Origin: Ruminococcus sp.
GTDB taxonomy: Bacteria > Bacillota > Clostridia > Oscillospirales > Ruminococcaceae
Length of the DNA stretch: 64,000 nucleotides
NCBI GenBank assembly: GCA_017441505.1
Contig: JAFRXL010000030.1
Span: 62,001-126,000, forward strand
Direction of reading: 5' to 3'
The notes beneath the pieces were generated by a model that searched no databases, was not told the origin of the DNA, and worked only from the letters and a program-made list of their open reading frames with translations. Position 1 is the first letter of the stretch. Each line of letters opens with the position of its first letter. Below, one piece after another: positions 8,797 through 16,401 of the stretch. A program made the translations under genes and the position numbers.

Positions 8797-10257
8797 TTAC
8801 TTTTTTACTGTAAGTTTTATAATAAGACGCCTTAGCAAAGCAACATCGAACGAATCTATGCGTCCGTCTTCATCGACATCGCAGGAAGCTGTCAGTTCTA
8901 CTTTACAAAGAACAGCTCTTGAACAGTAAACAAGATCAGCAATATTGAGCTCACCGTCCTTGTTTACATCGCCCTTAACATCCACCGGCAGCGGCGGAGT
9001 TATCGGCTCTGTTACCGTAGTTGTAGGGATGACCTCTGTTGTAGTTGATGTAGTAGTCTTCTTTGTAGTAGTTGAGGAAGAGGTCGAGGTAGTTGTCTTA
9101 GTTTTGGTAGTTTTTGAAGTTGAAGTTGTTGATCTTGTTGTTTTAGAAGTTGTAGTAGTGGTAGTAGTTTTTGAAGTTGTTGCAGATGTAGTAGTTGACA
9201 CAACAGCAGAGGAAGGGTCGTAGTCATCAGCTGAAAGTTCCGGATATATCATATCAGTATAGAAGTAAACCTCAGCCGGAGTATGATTTACAGACATTGT
9301 ATTTGAGCCTTTTAAGAAATATGTATATTTAAGCTCCTGACCGTACAGATTATCGGTATCGTCCCAAGTAACATCTACTCCGTACCATTTTCCGTCATCC
9401 ATCTGGACATAGTTCCACATATGAGCCTCAGTATTATCTTCATTGAAGTTTCCGATTATCTCAACACATGGTATATTGAGTTTGTCGCACATGAGCTTAA
9501 AGGCTTCCGCATAGCCCTCGCAGACCGAGCCCGGTTCTACAAGAGAGCCTATCGGCGAGCTGTAGAACGGAGAATTGACATCGTAATATGTAAATTTACA
9601 TATATAATCATGTATACTTTTTAATTGCTCGTAACGAGTTTTACCCTCAACGGGGAAATTCTCTACAGCATCGGAAAGCTTTTCCTTATACTCCATGACC
9701 GATTCCATAGAACCGAAATTCGCATAGTACATTGGTGTAAAAGAAATGCTTGTTAACGTGACATCATACTTTCCTGTACGCCAGTTTCTTTTGCTGGAGT
9801 TGATCGAACCAACAGAAGTCTCGGCAAGGTCAAGCCAGAACAATTCAGGGAGATCAAAAAGTGCAGAGTCGATACCGGAGCGGCAGGCACTCATCAGGGC
9901 ATCCTCGTATATCTCTCTGTCTGCATCAGTCATAGATGAAAAACTGCCTGTAGAAAGGGATATTGTGATAGGTTCCGGTAATTTTATCGTAACCGTATCG
10001 ATAGATGGAGTGAGTAGCTTTACCATTTCAGTATAGACTGCTGAGTTGTTTGCGTCAAGAAATTCACCGTAGTTGTATGATCCATCCTTAAAGTTCGAGA
10101 GGAAGCTGACATTTGAATCACCGAATAAGTATCCGGATTCAACATAGTTTTCCTCGCCTGACTGATATTCTGCCATAGACATTACAGGTATAACTGAGCC
10201 GGCAGAAATTAGTGCTGACGTAACAACAGAAATGAATGATGAGAATAATTTTTTCAT
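8797..10257 (-). CDS. Secreted transglutaminase-like protein with C-terminal dockerin
   Basis: A 486-residue secreted protein. Residues 1-28 are a signal peptide. The transglutaminase-like core carries the full papain-type triad: Cys246 in GSVCEGYAEAF, His279 in EAHMWNYV and Asp295 in GVDVTWDD. Residues about 350-425 are a Thr/Ser-rich linker. Residues about 427-484 are a type I dockerin with two calcium loops, DVNKDGELN and DVDEDGRID, each followed by a helix. Bacterial transglutaminase-core proteins are usually cysteine proteases or amidases rather than cross-linkers. The dockerin would attach it to a cohesin scaffold outside the cell. No cohesin is in this window. ATG follows GGAGG. Confidence 0.9.
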   Translation of the reverse strand: MKKLFSSFISVVTSALISAGSVIPVMSMAEYQSGEENYVESGYLFGDSNVSFLSNFKDGSYNYGEFLDANNSAVYTEMVKLLTPSIDTVTIKLPEPITISLSTGSFSSMTDADREIYEDALMSACRSGIDSALFDLPELFWLDLAETSVGSINSSKRNWRTGKYDVTLTSISFTPMYYANFGSMESVMEYKEKLSDAVENFPVEGKTRYEQLKSIHDYICKFTYYDVNSPFYSSPIGSLVEPGSVCEGYAEAFKLMCDKLNIPCVEIIGNFNEDNTEAHMWNYVQMDDGKWYGVDVTWDDTDNLYGQELKYTYFLKGSNTMSVNHTPAEVYFYTDMIYPELSADDYDPSSAVVSTTTSATTSKTTTTTTTSKTTRSTTSTSKTTKTKTTTSTSSSTTTKKTTTSTTTEVIPTTTVTEPITPPLPVDVKGDVNKDGELNIADLVYCSRAVLCKVELTASCDVDEDGRIDSFDVALLRRLIIKLTVKK

Positions 10258-10336
10258 AATGAATACCTCCGTTTTGAAGTAAATTATTCCCTAATTCCCT
10301 CATATATTTGTATCTATAATTTATATACCTACAAGT

Positions 10337-10365
10337 ATTATATCAAATTCGCTTTCTTTTGTCAA
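10337..10365 (-). promoter_or_regulatory. Promoter of the dockerin transglutaminase
   Basis: Minus-strand TTGACA (10365-10360), 17-base spacer, TATAAT (10342-10337). The rest of the 332-base gap up to the aminotransferase holds only AT-rich sequence and the divergent promoter at 10514. Confidence 0.8.
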
Positions 10366-10513
10366 TGATTTGTGTTTATTTTTGTCGCATAAGCACAATT
10401 AATGCAAGTCATATATGGCAATTTCAACATACAAAACTTTTATTTTATACTCATTTAAGCCGAAAACACCAAAAAAACGTTTTTTGTTAGTCCAATATTT
10501 GTTATATTGTCAC

Positions 10514-10542
10514 TTGAAAAATTCTGAACGCTATGCTATACT
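10514..10542 (+). promoter_or_regulatory. Promoter of the aspartate aminotransferase gene
   Basis: TTGAAA (10514-10519), 17-base spacer, TATACT (10537-10542). It implies transcription from about 10549 and a 40-base leader, which supports the start at 10590 over an upstream ATG at 10533 that lies within the promoter. Confidence 0.7.
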
Positions 10543-10589
10543 TTATTTGGCAAAAAATTATCAAAATTTTGAAAGGTGAGGTTCCTGAA

Positions 10590-11864
10590 ATGAATTTATC
10601 AGAAATGTCAAAGGAGCAGCTTATAAGCTTTAAAAACGAGACCGAGGCTCTTTACAACGACTTTAAAGCACAGGGTCTTTGTTTGAATATGTCCAGAGGT
10701 AATCCGTGCAAAGAACAGCTTGATCTCAGTCTGGATATGCTCAATGTGTTTGACGACGGACAGTTTATGAGTGAAAGCGGCAATGATGTTCGTAATTACG
10801 GTCTTCTCGACGGTATTCCGGAGGCTAAAGAGTTCTTCTCTGATATGATAGGTGTTAATAATGACGAGATAATCATTTTCGGTAACTCAAGCCTTAACGC
10901 AATGTACTTCGCAGTACAGTTAGCATATAATAAGGGCGTTCTCGGAGGAACACCGTGGTCACAGAGCGGAAAGCTCAAGTTCCTTTGTCCTGTACCTGGT
11001 TACGACAGACATTTTAAAGTAACTGAATTCTTTGGCTTTGAAATGATAAATATCCCTATGACTCCAACAGGTCCTGATATGGATATGATCGAAAAGCTTG
11101 TTGCCGAGGACGATTCAATAAAGGGTATCTGGTGTGTTCCTCAGTATTCAAATCCGCAGGGCATATCCTACAGCGACGAAACTGTAAAGCGTTTTGCTGC
11201 ACTCAAACCTGCTGCTAAGGATTTCAGAATATTCTGGGATAACGCTTACTGCATCCACCACCTCACAGAATCCCCTAAGCCTATACTCAACATCCTTGAC
11301 GAGGCAAAGAAGGTCGGCAACGAGGACATAGTTTATATATTCGGCTCTACTTCAAAAATAACATTCCCAGGTGCCGGAGTTGCAGTTATGGGAGCAAGCA
11401 AGAGAAATATCGATGACCTTAAAAAAGCTCTTGGAATAAGCATTATCAGCTATGATAAGATGAATCAGTTCCGCCATGTAAAATATTTCGGAACATTTGC
11501 AAATATGTGCGAGCATATGAAAAAGCACATGAATATAATAGCTCCTAAATTCAAGCTTGTATGTGATGTCCTCAAAAAGGAGATAGCTCCGCTGGGCATT
11601 GGTTCATGGACCGAGCCTGAGGGCGGTTACTTCATCTCGTTCGATGCAATGAACGGCTGTGCAAAGAGAATAGTACAGCTTTGCGGCGAGGCTGGAGTTA
11701 CACTTACAGGTGCAGGTGCAACATTCCCATACGGAATCGATCCTGATGACAAGAACATCCGTATCGCACCTACATATCCTCCGATAGAGGATCTTGCAAA
11801 GGCTTTGGAACTTTTCGTTATATGTGTCAAGCTTGCAAGTGCAGAAAAAATGCTTTCTGAATAA
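10590..11864 (+). CDS. Type Ic aspartate aminotransferase (PLP-dependent)
   Basis: A 424-residue PLP aminotransferase of the subgroup Ic (PF12897-like) that includes the Corynebacterium aspartate aminotransferase. It interconverts aspartate/2-oxoglutarate and oxaloacetate/glutamate. Diagnostic parts are NMSRGNPCKEQ near residue 33, NYGLLDG at 69-75, Asn188 in YSNPQG, Asp217 in FWDNAY, and the Schiff-base Lys256 in GSTSKITFPG. The start is set at 10590 because AAAGGTGAGG lies upstream (10573-10581) and the promoter excludes the earlier ATG. It is a single gene with its own promoter and terminator. Confidence 0.88.
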   Translation: MNLSEMSKEQLISFKNETEALYNDFKAQGLCLNMSRGNPCKEQLDLSLDMLNVFDDGQFMSESGNDVRNYGLLDGIPEAKEFFSDMIGVNNDEIIIFGNSSLNAMYFAVQLAYNKGVLGGTPWSQSGKLKFLCPVPGYDRHFKVTEFFGFEMINIPMTPTGPDMDMIEKLVAEDDSIKGIWCVPQYSNPQGISYSDETVKRFAALKPAAKDFRIFWDNAYCIHHLTESPKPILNILDEAKKVGNEDIVYIFGSTSKITFPGAGVAVMGASKRNIDDLKKALGISIISYDKMNQFRHVKYFGTFANMCEHMKKHMNIIAPKFKLVCDVLKKEIAPLGIGSWTEPEGGYFISFDAMNGCAKRIVQLCGEAGVTLTGAGATFPYGIDPDDKNIRIAPTYPPIEDLAKALELFVICVKLASAEKMLSE

Positions 11865-11871
11865 TAAAAAT

Positions 11872-11909
11872 AAGCTCCGGAGAATGAAAAGTTCTCCGGA
11901 GCTTTTGTA
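11872..11909 (+). terminator. Terminator of the aminotransferase gene
   Basis: AAGCTCCGGAGAA and TTCTCCGGAGCTTTT form a 13-bp stem. It can also serve the convergent XRE gene whose stop is at 11930. Confidence 0.9.
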
Positions 11910-11929
11910 TATACCTATACGTCATAGAC

Positions 11930-12319
11930 TTAGTTCGGGAATCCGTTTATGCTGAAATAGATCACCATAGAGATCACATCCGCTAAAACAAGTACTCCCA
12001 ATATTATACCGGCTATCTTGAATCCTTTTTTAGCACGCTTTTTATTTTCGTCAGTTAATAGTTTTTCTTTAAGTTCGCTTAACATTTCTGACTTAGAAGA
12101 AGTTTCCTCAGAGCTGACCGGAGCTTTGTCCAGCACTAACTCGTCCAGAGATATTTCAAAGAGGTCACTTATAGCGACAAGCTTTTCCATATCGGGTGTA
12201 GAGTCCCCTACTTCCCATTTTGAAACAGTCTGCCTTGAAACATTCAAGCGATTAGCAAGCTCCTCCTGCGAAAAACCTTTTTGCTTGCGAAGGTCATACA
12301 ATTTGTTATTAAACTCCAT
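11930..12319 (-). CDS. Membrane-anchored XRE-family regulator
   Basis: A 129-residue protein. Residues 1-62 are a classic XRE helix-turn-helix (KGFSQEELANRLNVSRQTVS, then KWEVGDSTPD). An acidic/lysine-rich linker follows, then a single membrane segment near residues 103-124 (IAGIILGVLVLADVISMVIY). This layout is common in Firmicutes and places a DNA-binding domain at the membrane, possibly to read an envelope signal. The target is unknown. The upstream region carries paired CGTTAAC repeats. Confidence 0.85.
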   Translation of the reverse strand: MEFNNKLYDLRKQKGFSQEELANRLNVSRQTVSKWEVGDSTPDMEKLVAISDLFEISLDELVLDKAPVSSEETSSKSEMLSELKEKLLTDENKKRAKKGFKIAGIILGVLVLADVISMVIYFSINGFPN

Positions 12320-12446
12320 TTTTAATTCCTGCCTTTACATATTTTTTCAACAGACCCGATTTTTGCGATACGGTCCTTTGATAAATACATGGTAACATTT
12401 CAGCTCCGAGAAGTCTACCAACTGACACAGACAATCTGTCAACGCA

Positions 12447-12465
12447 CGTTAACATTTGCGTTAAC
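12447..12465. promoter_or_regulatory. Paired CGTTAAC repeats, candidate regulator site
   Basis: CGTTAAC occurs at 12447-12453 and 12459-12465, twelve bases apart, next to the imperfect inverted repeat TGACAcAGA/TCTGTCA at about 12423-12441. The site lies about 130 bases upstream of the membrane-anchored XRE gene in a 309-base gap whose remaining content is only the terminator at 12558. Confidence 0.35.
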
Positions 12466-12557
12466 AGCCATTGCATTGCCTATTTACAGCTAAATTCAGC
12501 CTTTATAAAATTTATGGGTCTATCAGCTCAAATATGCCCGATATAGTCTATCATACG

Positions 12558-12592
12558 GAAAGCCGCCTTTGATGCTGAATCAAAAGCGGCTT
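12558..12592 (-). terminator. Terminator of the second XRE gene
   Basis: On the minus strand AAGCCGCTTTTGAT and ATCAAAGGCGGCTT pair around a five-base loop, 37 bases after the stop at 12629. Confidence 0.75.
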
Positions 12593-12628
12593 CACAGCAC
12601 TTATATTCTGTCACTCATATTATGTAAT

Positions 12629-12967
12629 TCACGCTTTGTAATGTGTTTCTTCAAGGGCTGCTGCTCTTTCAAGCAGACGTCCCTGATCGATCCTGTCAAG
12701 ATTGCGATAGCTTTTTACCAATCTTGTTTCTCCGTCAGTTAGTGCAGAACGAGTGAGACCTCTCTTGTCATCAGAGATACCTGCTATATAATCAAGCGAA
12801 ACATTATATAGTCTTGCAAGTCTGATTGCGATGTGAAGCGGAACTTCGCTCTCTCCGCACTCGTATCTGCGATACTGTGTAAGGTGCATACTAAGATTCA
12901 ATGCGACCTGTTTCTGTGTGAGTGCTGCGTCCTCACGAAGCACTCTGATCCTGCTGTAGTCTTTCAT
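12629..12967 (-). CDS. Small XRE-family transcriptional regulator
   Basis: A 112-residue protein. Residues 4-60 form a helix-turn-helix (ALTQKQVALNLSMHLTQYRR, then YECGESEVPL). The C-terminal half is helical and charged with no further domain. The pattern fits a cytosolic single-domain regulator. It is separated from the other XRE gene by a terminator, so the two are not one operon. Target unknown. Confidence 0.8.
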   Translation of the reverse strand: MKDYSRIRVLREDAALTQKQVALNLSMHLTQYRRYECGESEVPLHIAIRLARLYNVSLDYIAGISDDKRGLTRSALTDGETRLVKSYRNLDRIDQGRLLERAAALEETHYKA

Positions 12968-13140
12968 TTTTTACATCTCCCGACAGATTTTAATTAATGA
13001 TCAATTTCTGGATTTTTTACTGAAAATAAAGTATGATCCGAGCAATCCCCAATGAATCAGGACCGGTTTCTCATAACAGGATCGCCGTTCACGTTTTAAA
13101 AGCATTGATATTACTATGAACAGAGATATATCCTTCAAAA

Positions 13141-13356
13141 AATACAAATGCCGCACCTCTCTCGTGCGGCGGATCCTATTGTATAAGATGAAACCGCTGT
13201 ATAACCAATTATGTTATCAGTCCCTCACCATTTTAGTGTTTTAGTTTTCTCTAAAATACAACTTAAAATCTGATGCTAAAAGCAAAGACCCGCTAAAAAA
13301 TTCACCGACGGCTGCAACCTCCTTCCTTCTCATATATTCACCTAATTCTCACATAA
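13141..13356 (-). ncRNA. Candidate small transcript (possible regulatory RNA or 30-codon leader ORF)
   Basis: A complete small transcription unit can be read on the minus strand. The consensus promoter at 13385-13357 would start RNA near 13350. It would end at a GC-rich hairpin, GCCGCAC/GTGCGGC (13170-13151), followed on the minus strand by a T-rich tract. Inside is AAGGAGG (minus strand, 13326-13320) and an ATG at 13333 that opens a 30-codon frame to TAA at 13241 beginning MRRKEVAAVGEFF. A hairpin TTTTAG/CTAAAA follows it. No known RNA family or peptide is recognised. Either the RNA or the peptide could be the product; no gene follows it before 12967, so it is not an ordinary leader. Confidence 0.4.
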
Positions 13357-13385
13357 ATTATAGCATCATATTCGTGTTATGTCAA
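13357..13385 (-). promoter_or_regulatory. Divergent minus-strand consensus promoter
   Basis: TTGACA (13385-13380), 17-base spacer, TATAAT (13362-13357): a perfect match. Its -35 region is part of TGTCAAGTGA (13380-13389), which is the exact reverse complement of TCACTTGACA (13420-13429) around the rpsF promoter, so the two promoters mirror each other. Confidence 0.8.
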
Positions 13386-13423
13386 GTGAAATTATATCTT
13401 AGAAGAAAAAATTGCGAAATCAC

Positions 13424-13452
13424 TTGACAAGCTGCCTGAGAAGTGATATAAT
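13424..13452 (+). promoter_or_regulatory. Consensus promoter of rpsF-ssb-rpsR
   Basis: TTGACA (13424-13429), 17-base spacer, TATAAT (13447-13452). As expected for a ribosomal protein operon it is a full-consensus promoter. Transcription would begin near 13459. Confidence 0.9.
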
Positions 13453-13462
13453 ATTCAAGTAT

Positions 13463-13512
13463 CGTGTGGAAACACGTACAGAATATCCTTGCCGGCAGGA
13501 GGTTGTCCGGCA
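13463..13512 (+). promoter_or_regulatory. Structured rpsF leader, candidate S6:S18 autoregulatory site
   Basis: The leader has a hairpin CGTGTGGAAACACG (13463-13476) and a second stem TGCCGG (13490-13495) with CCGGCA (13507-13512), the latter exposing C and G-rich bases beside the ribosome binding site at 13521. Many bacteria control this operon by S6:S18 binding a hairpin with an exposed CCG in the rpsF leader. Position and base content fit, but I have not matched the full consensus. Confidence 0.45.
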
Positions 13513-13535
13513 GAATCCAGAAGGAGGTGTACATC

Positions 13536-13832
13536 ATGGCAAAGGTATCCGCAAAGTATGAAGTAATGGTTGTTTTCAGCCTTAAGAACGGCGAGGAGCC
13601 AATGAAGGCTCTCATCCAGAAGTTCAAGGAGAGAATCGAGCGTCATGCCGAAGCTGTTGAAGTTAACGAGGATTGGGGTAAGCGTAAGCTTGCATATCCT
13701 ATCGAAGACGAGACAGAGGGTTATTATGTGATCTATACATTTACATCACAGCCAGATTACCCAGCAGAGCTTTCAAGACGTCTCAACATTACCGATGGAA
13801 TTCTTCGCTCACTCGTAACAGTAGCAGAATAA
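13536..13832 (+). CDS. rpsF: 30S ribosomal protein S6
   Basis: A 98-residue S6 with the family's YEVMVVF strand near residue 7, the conserved EDWGKRKLAYPIE segment and YYVIYTF near residue 65. S6 binds the central domain of 16S rRNA as a heterodimer with S18. The start at 13536 follows AAGGAGGTG six bases upstream; a longer frame would begin inside the leader hairpin. First gene of rpsF-ssb-rpsR, the conserved Firmicutes order. Confidence 0.97.
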   Translation: MAKVSAKYEVMVVFSLKNGEEPMKALIQKFKERIERHAEAVEVNEDWGKRKLAYPIEDETEGYYVIYTFTSQPDYPAELSRRLNITDGILRSLVTVAE

Positions 13833-13860
13833 TTTCAGGCTTCATTTTTAAGGAGGTGCA

Positions 13861-14361
13861 ATGATGAATAAAGTTATTTTAATGGGCAGACTTACTGCTG
13901 ATCCTGAGCTCAGACAAACTCAGAGCGGTGTTTCCTCTTGTAGGTTCACTGTCGCTGTCAACAGAAATTTTGTTGACAAGCAGAGCGGCGAAAGACAGGC
14001 TGATTTTATCACCTGTGTTGCTTGGAGACAAACTGCTGAGTTCGTAACAAGATACTTCAATAAAGGAAGTATGATCTGTGTCGAGGGAAGCCTCAGAACA
14101 GGAAGTTATCAGGACAGAAATCACAGTGATGTAACACATTATACTACTGACGTTTATGTAGATAATGTCGAGTTTACAGGCTCTAAAAAGGAATCCGGCG
14201 GTAACGGCGGTTACGGTGCTCCTCAGAATAATTACAATAACAATTATTCAGCTCCTCCCCAGCAGGCAGCTCCACAGCAGCCCGCAGCCAATGACAGTAT
14301 GTCATACGGTAATCTCAGCGACTTTGAAGAGATACTCAGCGACGGAGATGTTCCGTTCTAA
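13861..14361 (+). CDS. ssb: Single-stranded DNA-binding protein
   Basis: A 166-residue SSB. The OB fold covers roughly residues 2-110 (NKVILMGRLTADPELRQTQS through the YVDNVEF strand), followed by a Gly/Asn/Gln/Pro-rich flexible linker and the acidic C-terminal tip ending DGDVPF, which docks replication and repair partners. Two ATGs are in tandem; the one at 13864 gives the usual MNKVILMG start and a better spacing from AAGGAGG at 13850-13856. It sits between rpsF and rpsR as in Bacillus. Confidence 0.97.
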   Translation: MMNKVILMGRLTADPELRQTQSGVSSCRFTVAVNRNFVDKQSGERQADFITCVAWRQTAEFVTRYFNKGSMICVEGSLRTGSYQDRNHSDVTHYTTDVYVDNVEFTGSKKESGGNGGYGAPQNNYNNNYSAPPQQAAPQQPAANDSMSYGNLSDFEEILSDGDVPF

Positions 14362-14412
14362 AAGAGTATCTTGCTGAAAAACAATAACTTTATAACGATA
14401 GGAGGAAAAGTC

Positions 14413-14655
14413 ATGGAAAAGGAAAGAAATGCCCGTCCATCCAAGAAGCCACGCAAGAAGGTTTGTCTCTTCTGTGCTGACAGGATCGAAAAGATCGATT
14501 ATAAGGATCTCGCAAAGCTCAGAAAGTGCATGACAGAGAGAGCTAAGATCCTTCCAAGACGAGTAACAGGTACTTGTGCATATCATCAGCGTGAGCTGAC
14601 AGTAGCTATCAAGAGAGCAAGACATATTGCACTTCTCCCTTATGTAAGCGACTAA
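14413..14655 (+). CDS. rpsR: 30S ribosomal protein S18 (zinc-type)
   Basis: An 80-residue S18. The motif KVCLFC near residue 15, a Cys near residue 39 and GTCAYHQ near residue 56 mark the zinc-binding form of S18. The body [15 protein letters not shown] and [13 protein letters not shown] is canonical. S18 pairs with S6 in the 30S subunit. The start at 14413 follows GGAGG at 14401-14405. Last gene of the operon, closed by a strong terminator. Confidence 0.97.
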   Translation: MEKERNARPSKKPRKKVCLFCADRIEKIDYKDLAKLRKCMTERAKILPRRVTGTCAYHQRELTVAIKRARHIALLPYVSD

Positions 14656-14664
14656 TAAATAACC

Positions 14665-14690
14665 AAGGGAGACTTATGTCTCCCTTTTTT
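14665..14690 (+). terminator. Terminator of rpsF-ssb-rpsR
   Basis: AAGGGAGAC and GTCTCCCTT pair around TTAT, followed by TTTTTT, nine bases after the stop of rpsR. Confidence 0.92.
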
Positions 14691-14703
14691 GTATTATATG
14701 TAA

Positions 14704-14733
14704 AACCGTCTCCACGGCATCTGAGGAGCGGTT
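14704..14733 (-). terminator. Terminator of the DUF378 gene
   Basis: On the minus strand AACCGCTCC pairs with GGAGaCGGTT (one bulged base), followed by TTTAC, just after the stop at 14747. Confidence 0.65.
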
Positions 14734-14746
14734 CTTTTAAAAGGGA

Positions 14747-14971
14747 TTACCGGTCGTTTGAGGTACTGTTATAGGCAAGCTCCTCATCTCTGCGGAAGAG
14801 AAGTGAAATAGACCATACAGCAGAAATAGCTATGAGTATATAGATAGTTCTGCTGATAAGGCTTTCAGAGCCGCCGAAGAGCCATGCTACCATGTCAAGC
14901 TCAAAAATACCAACTAATCCCCAGTTTATTCCTCCGATTATCAGAAGAATAAGAGCTAATCTGTCCCACAT
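14747..14971 (-). CDS. DUF378 family small membrane protein
   Basis: A 74-residue protein with two hydrophobic segments (about 5-25 and 39-58) separated by LDMVAWLFG. The N-terminal pattern LILLIIGGINWGLVGIF is the signature of DUF378, a widespread small membrane family of unknown function. AGAGGTGTTC lies upstream of the ATG. It is transcribed alone. Confidence 0.8.
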   Translation of the reverse strand: MWDRLALILLIIGGINWGLVGIFELDMVAWLFGGSESLISRTIYILIAISAVWSISLLFRRDEELAYNSTSNDR

Positions 14972-15068
14972 ATTGAGAACACCTCTTTATTCGGGATTGA
15001 CGCTGTTGAGCGTCTGAAACTATTATGTCAGGATTGAATGTGATTATTCAGTCAGACGGGAGTAAATT

Positions 15069-15692
15069 ATGGAAAAGAATTTAAAAATTTTTTTGATCAT
15101 TCTTGCAGTTCTTGCTGTAGTTTTTATCATCTGGGGAATAATGTCATATTTCAGCAAAGGCAAGCGTAAAGGCAGAGCTGCTGAAAGAAAAGTTGCCGGA
15201 ACTATAAAGAAGATCGGCAAAAAGGACAATGTCCGCATAATAAACAACGCTTTTCTGCCTCTTTACAACAAAACTGTTGAGATAGACCACCTCGTTTTCG
15301 GCAGATTCGGCGTTCTCGTTGTTGAGACCAAAGGTATCTCCGGCTCTATCTCAGGAAGCGGCAAAAAGCTCACTCATAAGATAGGAACTAAAGTTCATAA
15401 GCTCTACAACCCTGAGCTTCAGAACAAGACCCATATCGACAATGTTACTCACCACCTTAAAAAGGGAGGTTTCGAGAAAACGCCTGTCTATGGTGCGGTA
15501 GTATTCACAGACAGCAATCTCAAAAATGAAGCTAATGTAGGTATAGATATTGAGGGTCTTGAAAAGCTATACACCAGCCTTCCGGATTCAAGATGCAATC
15601 AGGACGCTTTATACCACTACTTCCAGAAGCTCGAAGTCAACAACCCGATAAAGAAGATTTTCCACAATTTCAACAGAAAGGACTGGGACTGA
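15069..15692 (+). CDS. Membrane-anchored NERD-domain protein
   Basis: A 207-residue protein. Residues 5-28 form one membrane segment, then residues about 36-160 carry a nuclease-related (NERD) domain: GRAAERKVAG, the acidic EIDHLVFGRFGVLVVETKG motif near residues 71-89 with the catalytic-type Glu, Asp and ETK residues present. NERD domains share the PD-(D/E)XK nuclease fold, but function is rarely shown. The next gene starts 24 bases downstream and may be co-transcribed. Confidence 0.8.
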   Translation: MEKNLKIFLIILAVLAVVFIIWGIMSYFSKGKRKGRAAERKVAGTIKKIGKKDNVRIINNAFLPLYNKTVEIDHLVFGRFGVLVVETKGISGSISGSGKKLTHKIGTKVHKLYNPELQNKTHIDNVTHHLKKGGFEKTPVYGAVVFTDSNLKNEANVGIDIEGLEKLYTSLPDSRCNQDALYHYFQKLEVNNPIKKIFHNFNRKDWD

Positions 15693-15716
15693 TATTAAGT
15701 TCCTTACTAACAGACC

Positions 15717-16307
15717 ATGGACGAATACTCTACTAACTTCTGCAAGCTTAAACGATGCCAGAAAATCTATAATCGTGTAAGCCTTACCTATGTGATAACG
15801 TGTGTACTATATATCTTTGCAGCGACTTACTTAATGTTACTTTCCGTGAGCGGTGATTCACTTTTTCTGTTCTTTGACGGTCTTGTATTTAAGGGTGCTA
15901 TACTATACTGCGGCTATATGGGTGCTTATAAGCGTGATAACAGATATGCTGCGGCAGCTCCGATAATCGCCTCTTTAAACACCGGAATAGGAGCTATTTT
16001 TACAAATAACGGCAATTACCTTGAAATGTTCCTTGGCGGCGGAATCCACGTCGATCTTATCGTGACTGACCTTACTATAATTCTGATGGCTTTAACTATA
16101 TATGCCAACAAGATGTATAAGTGGCTGGAGGAACAGCCCGGTTTTCCACATTTTAATGAGCGATATGATGAACAGAAGAAGCAGTCCGAGACAGGCTATG
16201 TCAGCAGATTCGACATGAGAAACGATCTGCTTGCAAAATCCGAAAACAACGACTCCCCTGCCGACGGATCTGCATCCGCAAAAAAAGGTGAAATGGACAG
16301 CATATAA
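15717..16307 (+). CDS. Hypothetical polytopic membrane protein
   Basis: A 196-residue protein I do not recognise. Four to five hydrophobic segments cover residues 25-135, followed by a hydrophilic C-terminal tail from about 140 rich in charged and Ser residues. No strong ribosome binding site precedes the ATG, which with the 24-base gap suggests coupling to the NERD gene. It ends at a terminator. Confidence 0.6.
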   Translation: MDEYSTNFCKLKRCQKIYNRVSLTYVITCVLYIFAATYLMLLSVSGDSLFLFFDGLVFKGAILYCGYMGAYKRDNRYAAAAPIIASLNTGIGAIFTNNGNYLEMFLGGGIHVDLIVTDLTIILMALTIYANKMYKWLEEQPGFPHFNERYDEQKKQSETGYVSRFDMRNDLLAKSENNDSPADGSASAKKGEMDSI

Positions 16308-16312
16308 TGCAA

Positions 16313-16347
16313 AAAGACTGCCGCATAAAGCAGCAGTCTTTGATTTT
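16313..16347 (+). terminator. Terminator after the hypothetical membrane protein
   Basis: AAAGACTGC (16313-16321) pairs with GCAGTCTTT (16333-16341), followed by GATTTTT. Confidence 0.8.
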
Positions 16348-16401
16348 TGTATATGCTAAATTAATTAATAGGCGAGGCTGTTGCCGTAACAGCTTCATTG
16401 C

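Noticed and set aside
8945..9223. Valine-rich plus-strand frame
   Set aside because: Antisense of the Thr/Ser linker of the dockerin transglutaminase.
13141..13356. 6S RNA or ribosomal-protein leader
   Set aside because: The 5' and 3' ends do not pair into the long 6S helix, and no ribosomal gene follows on that strand.
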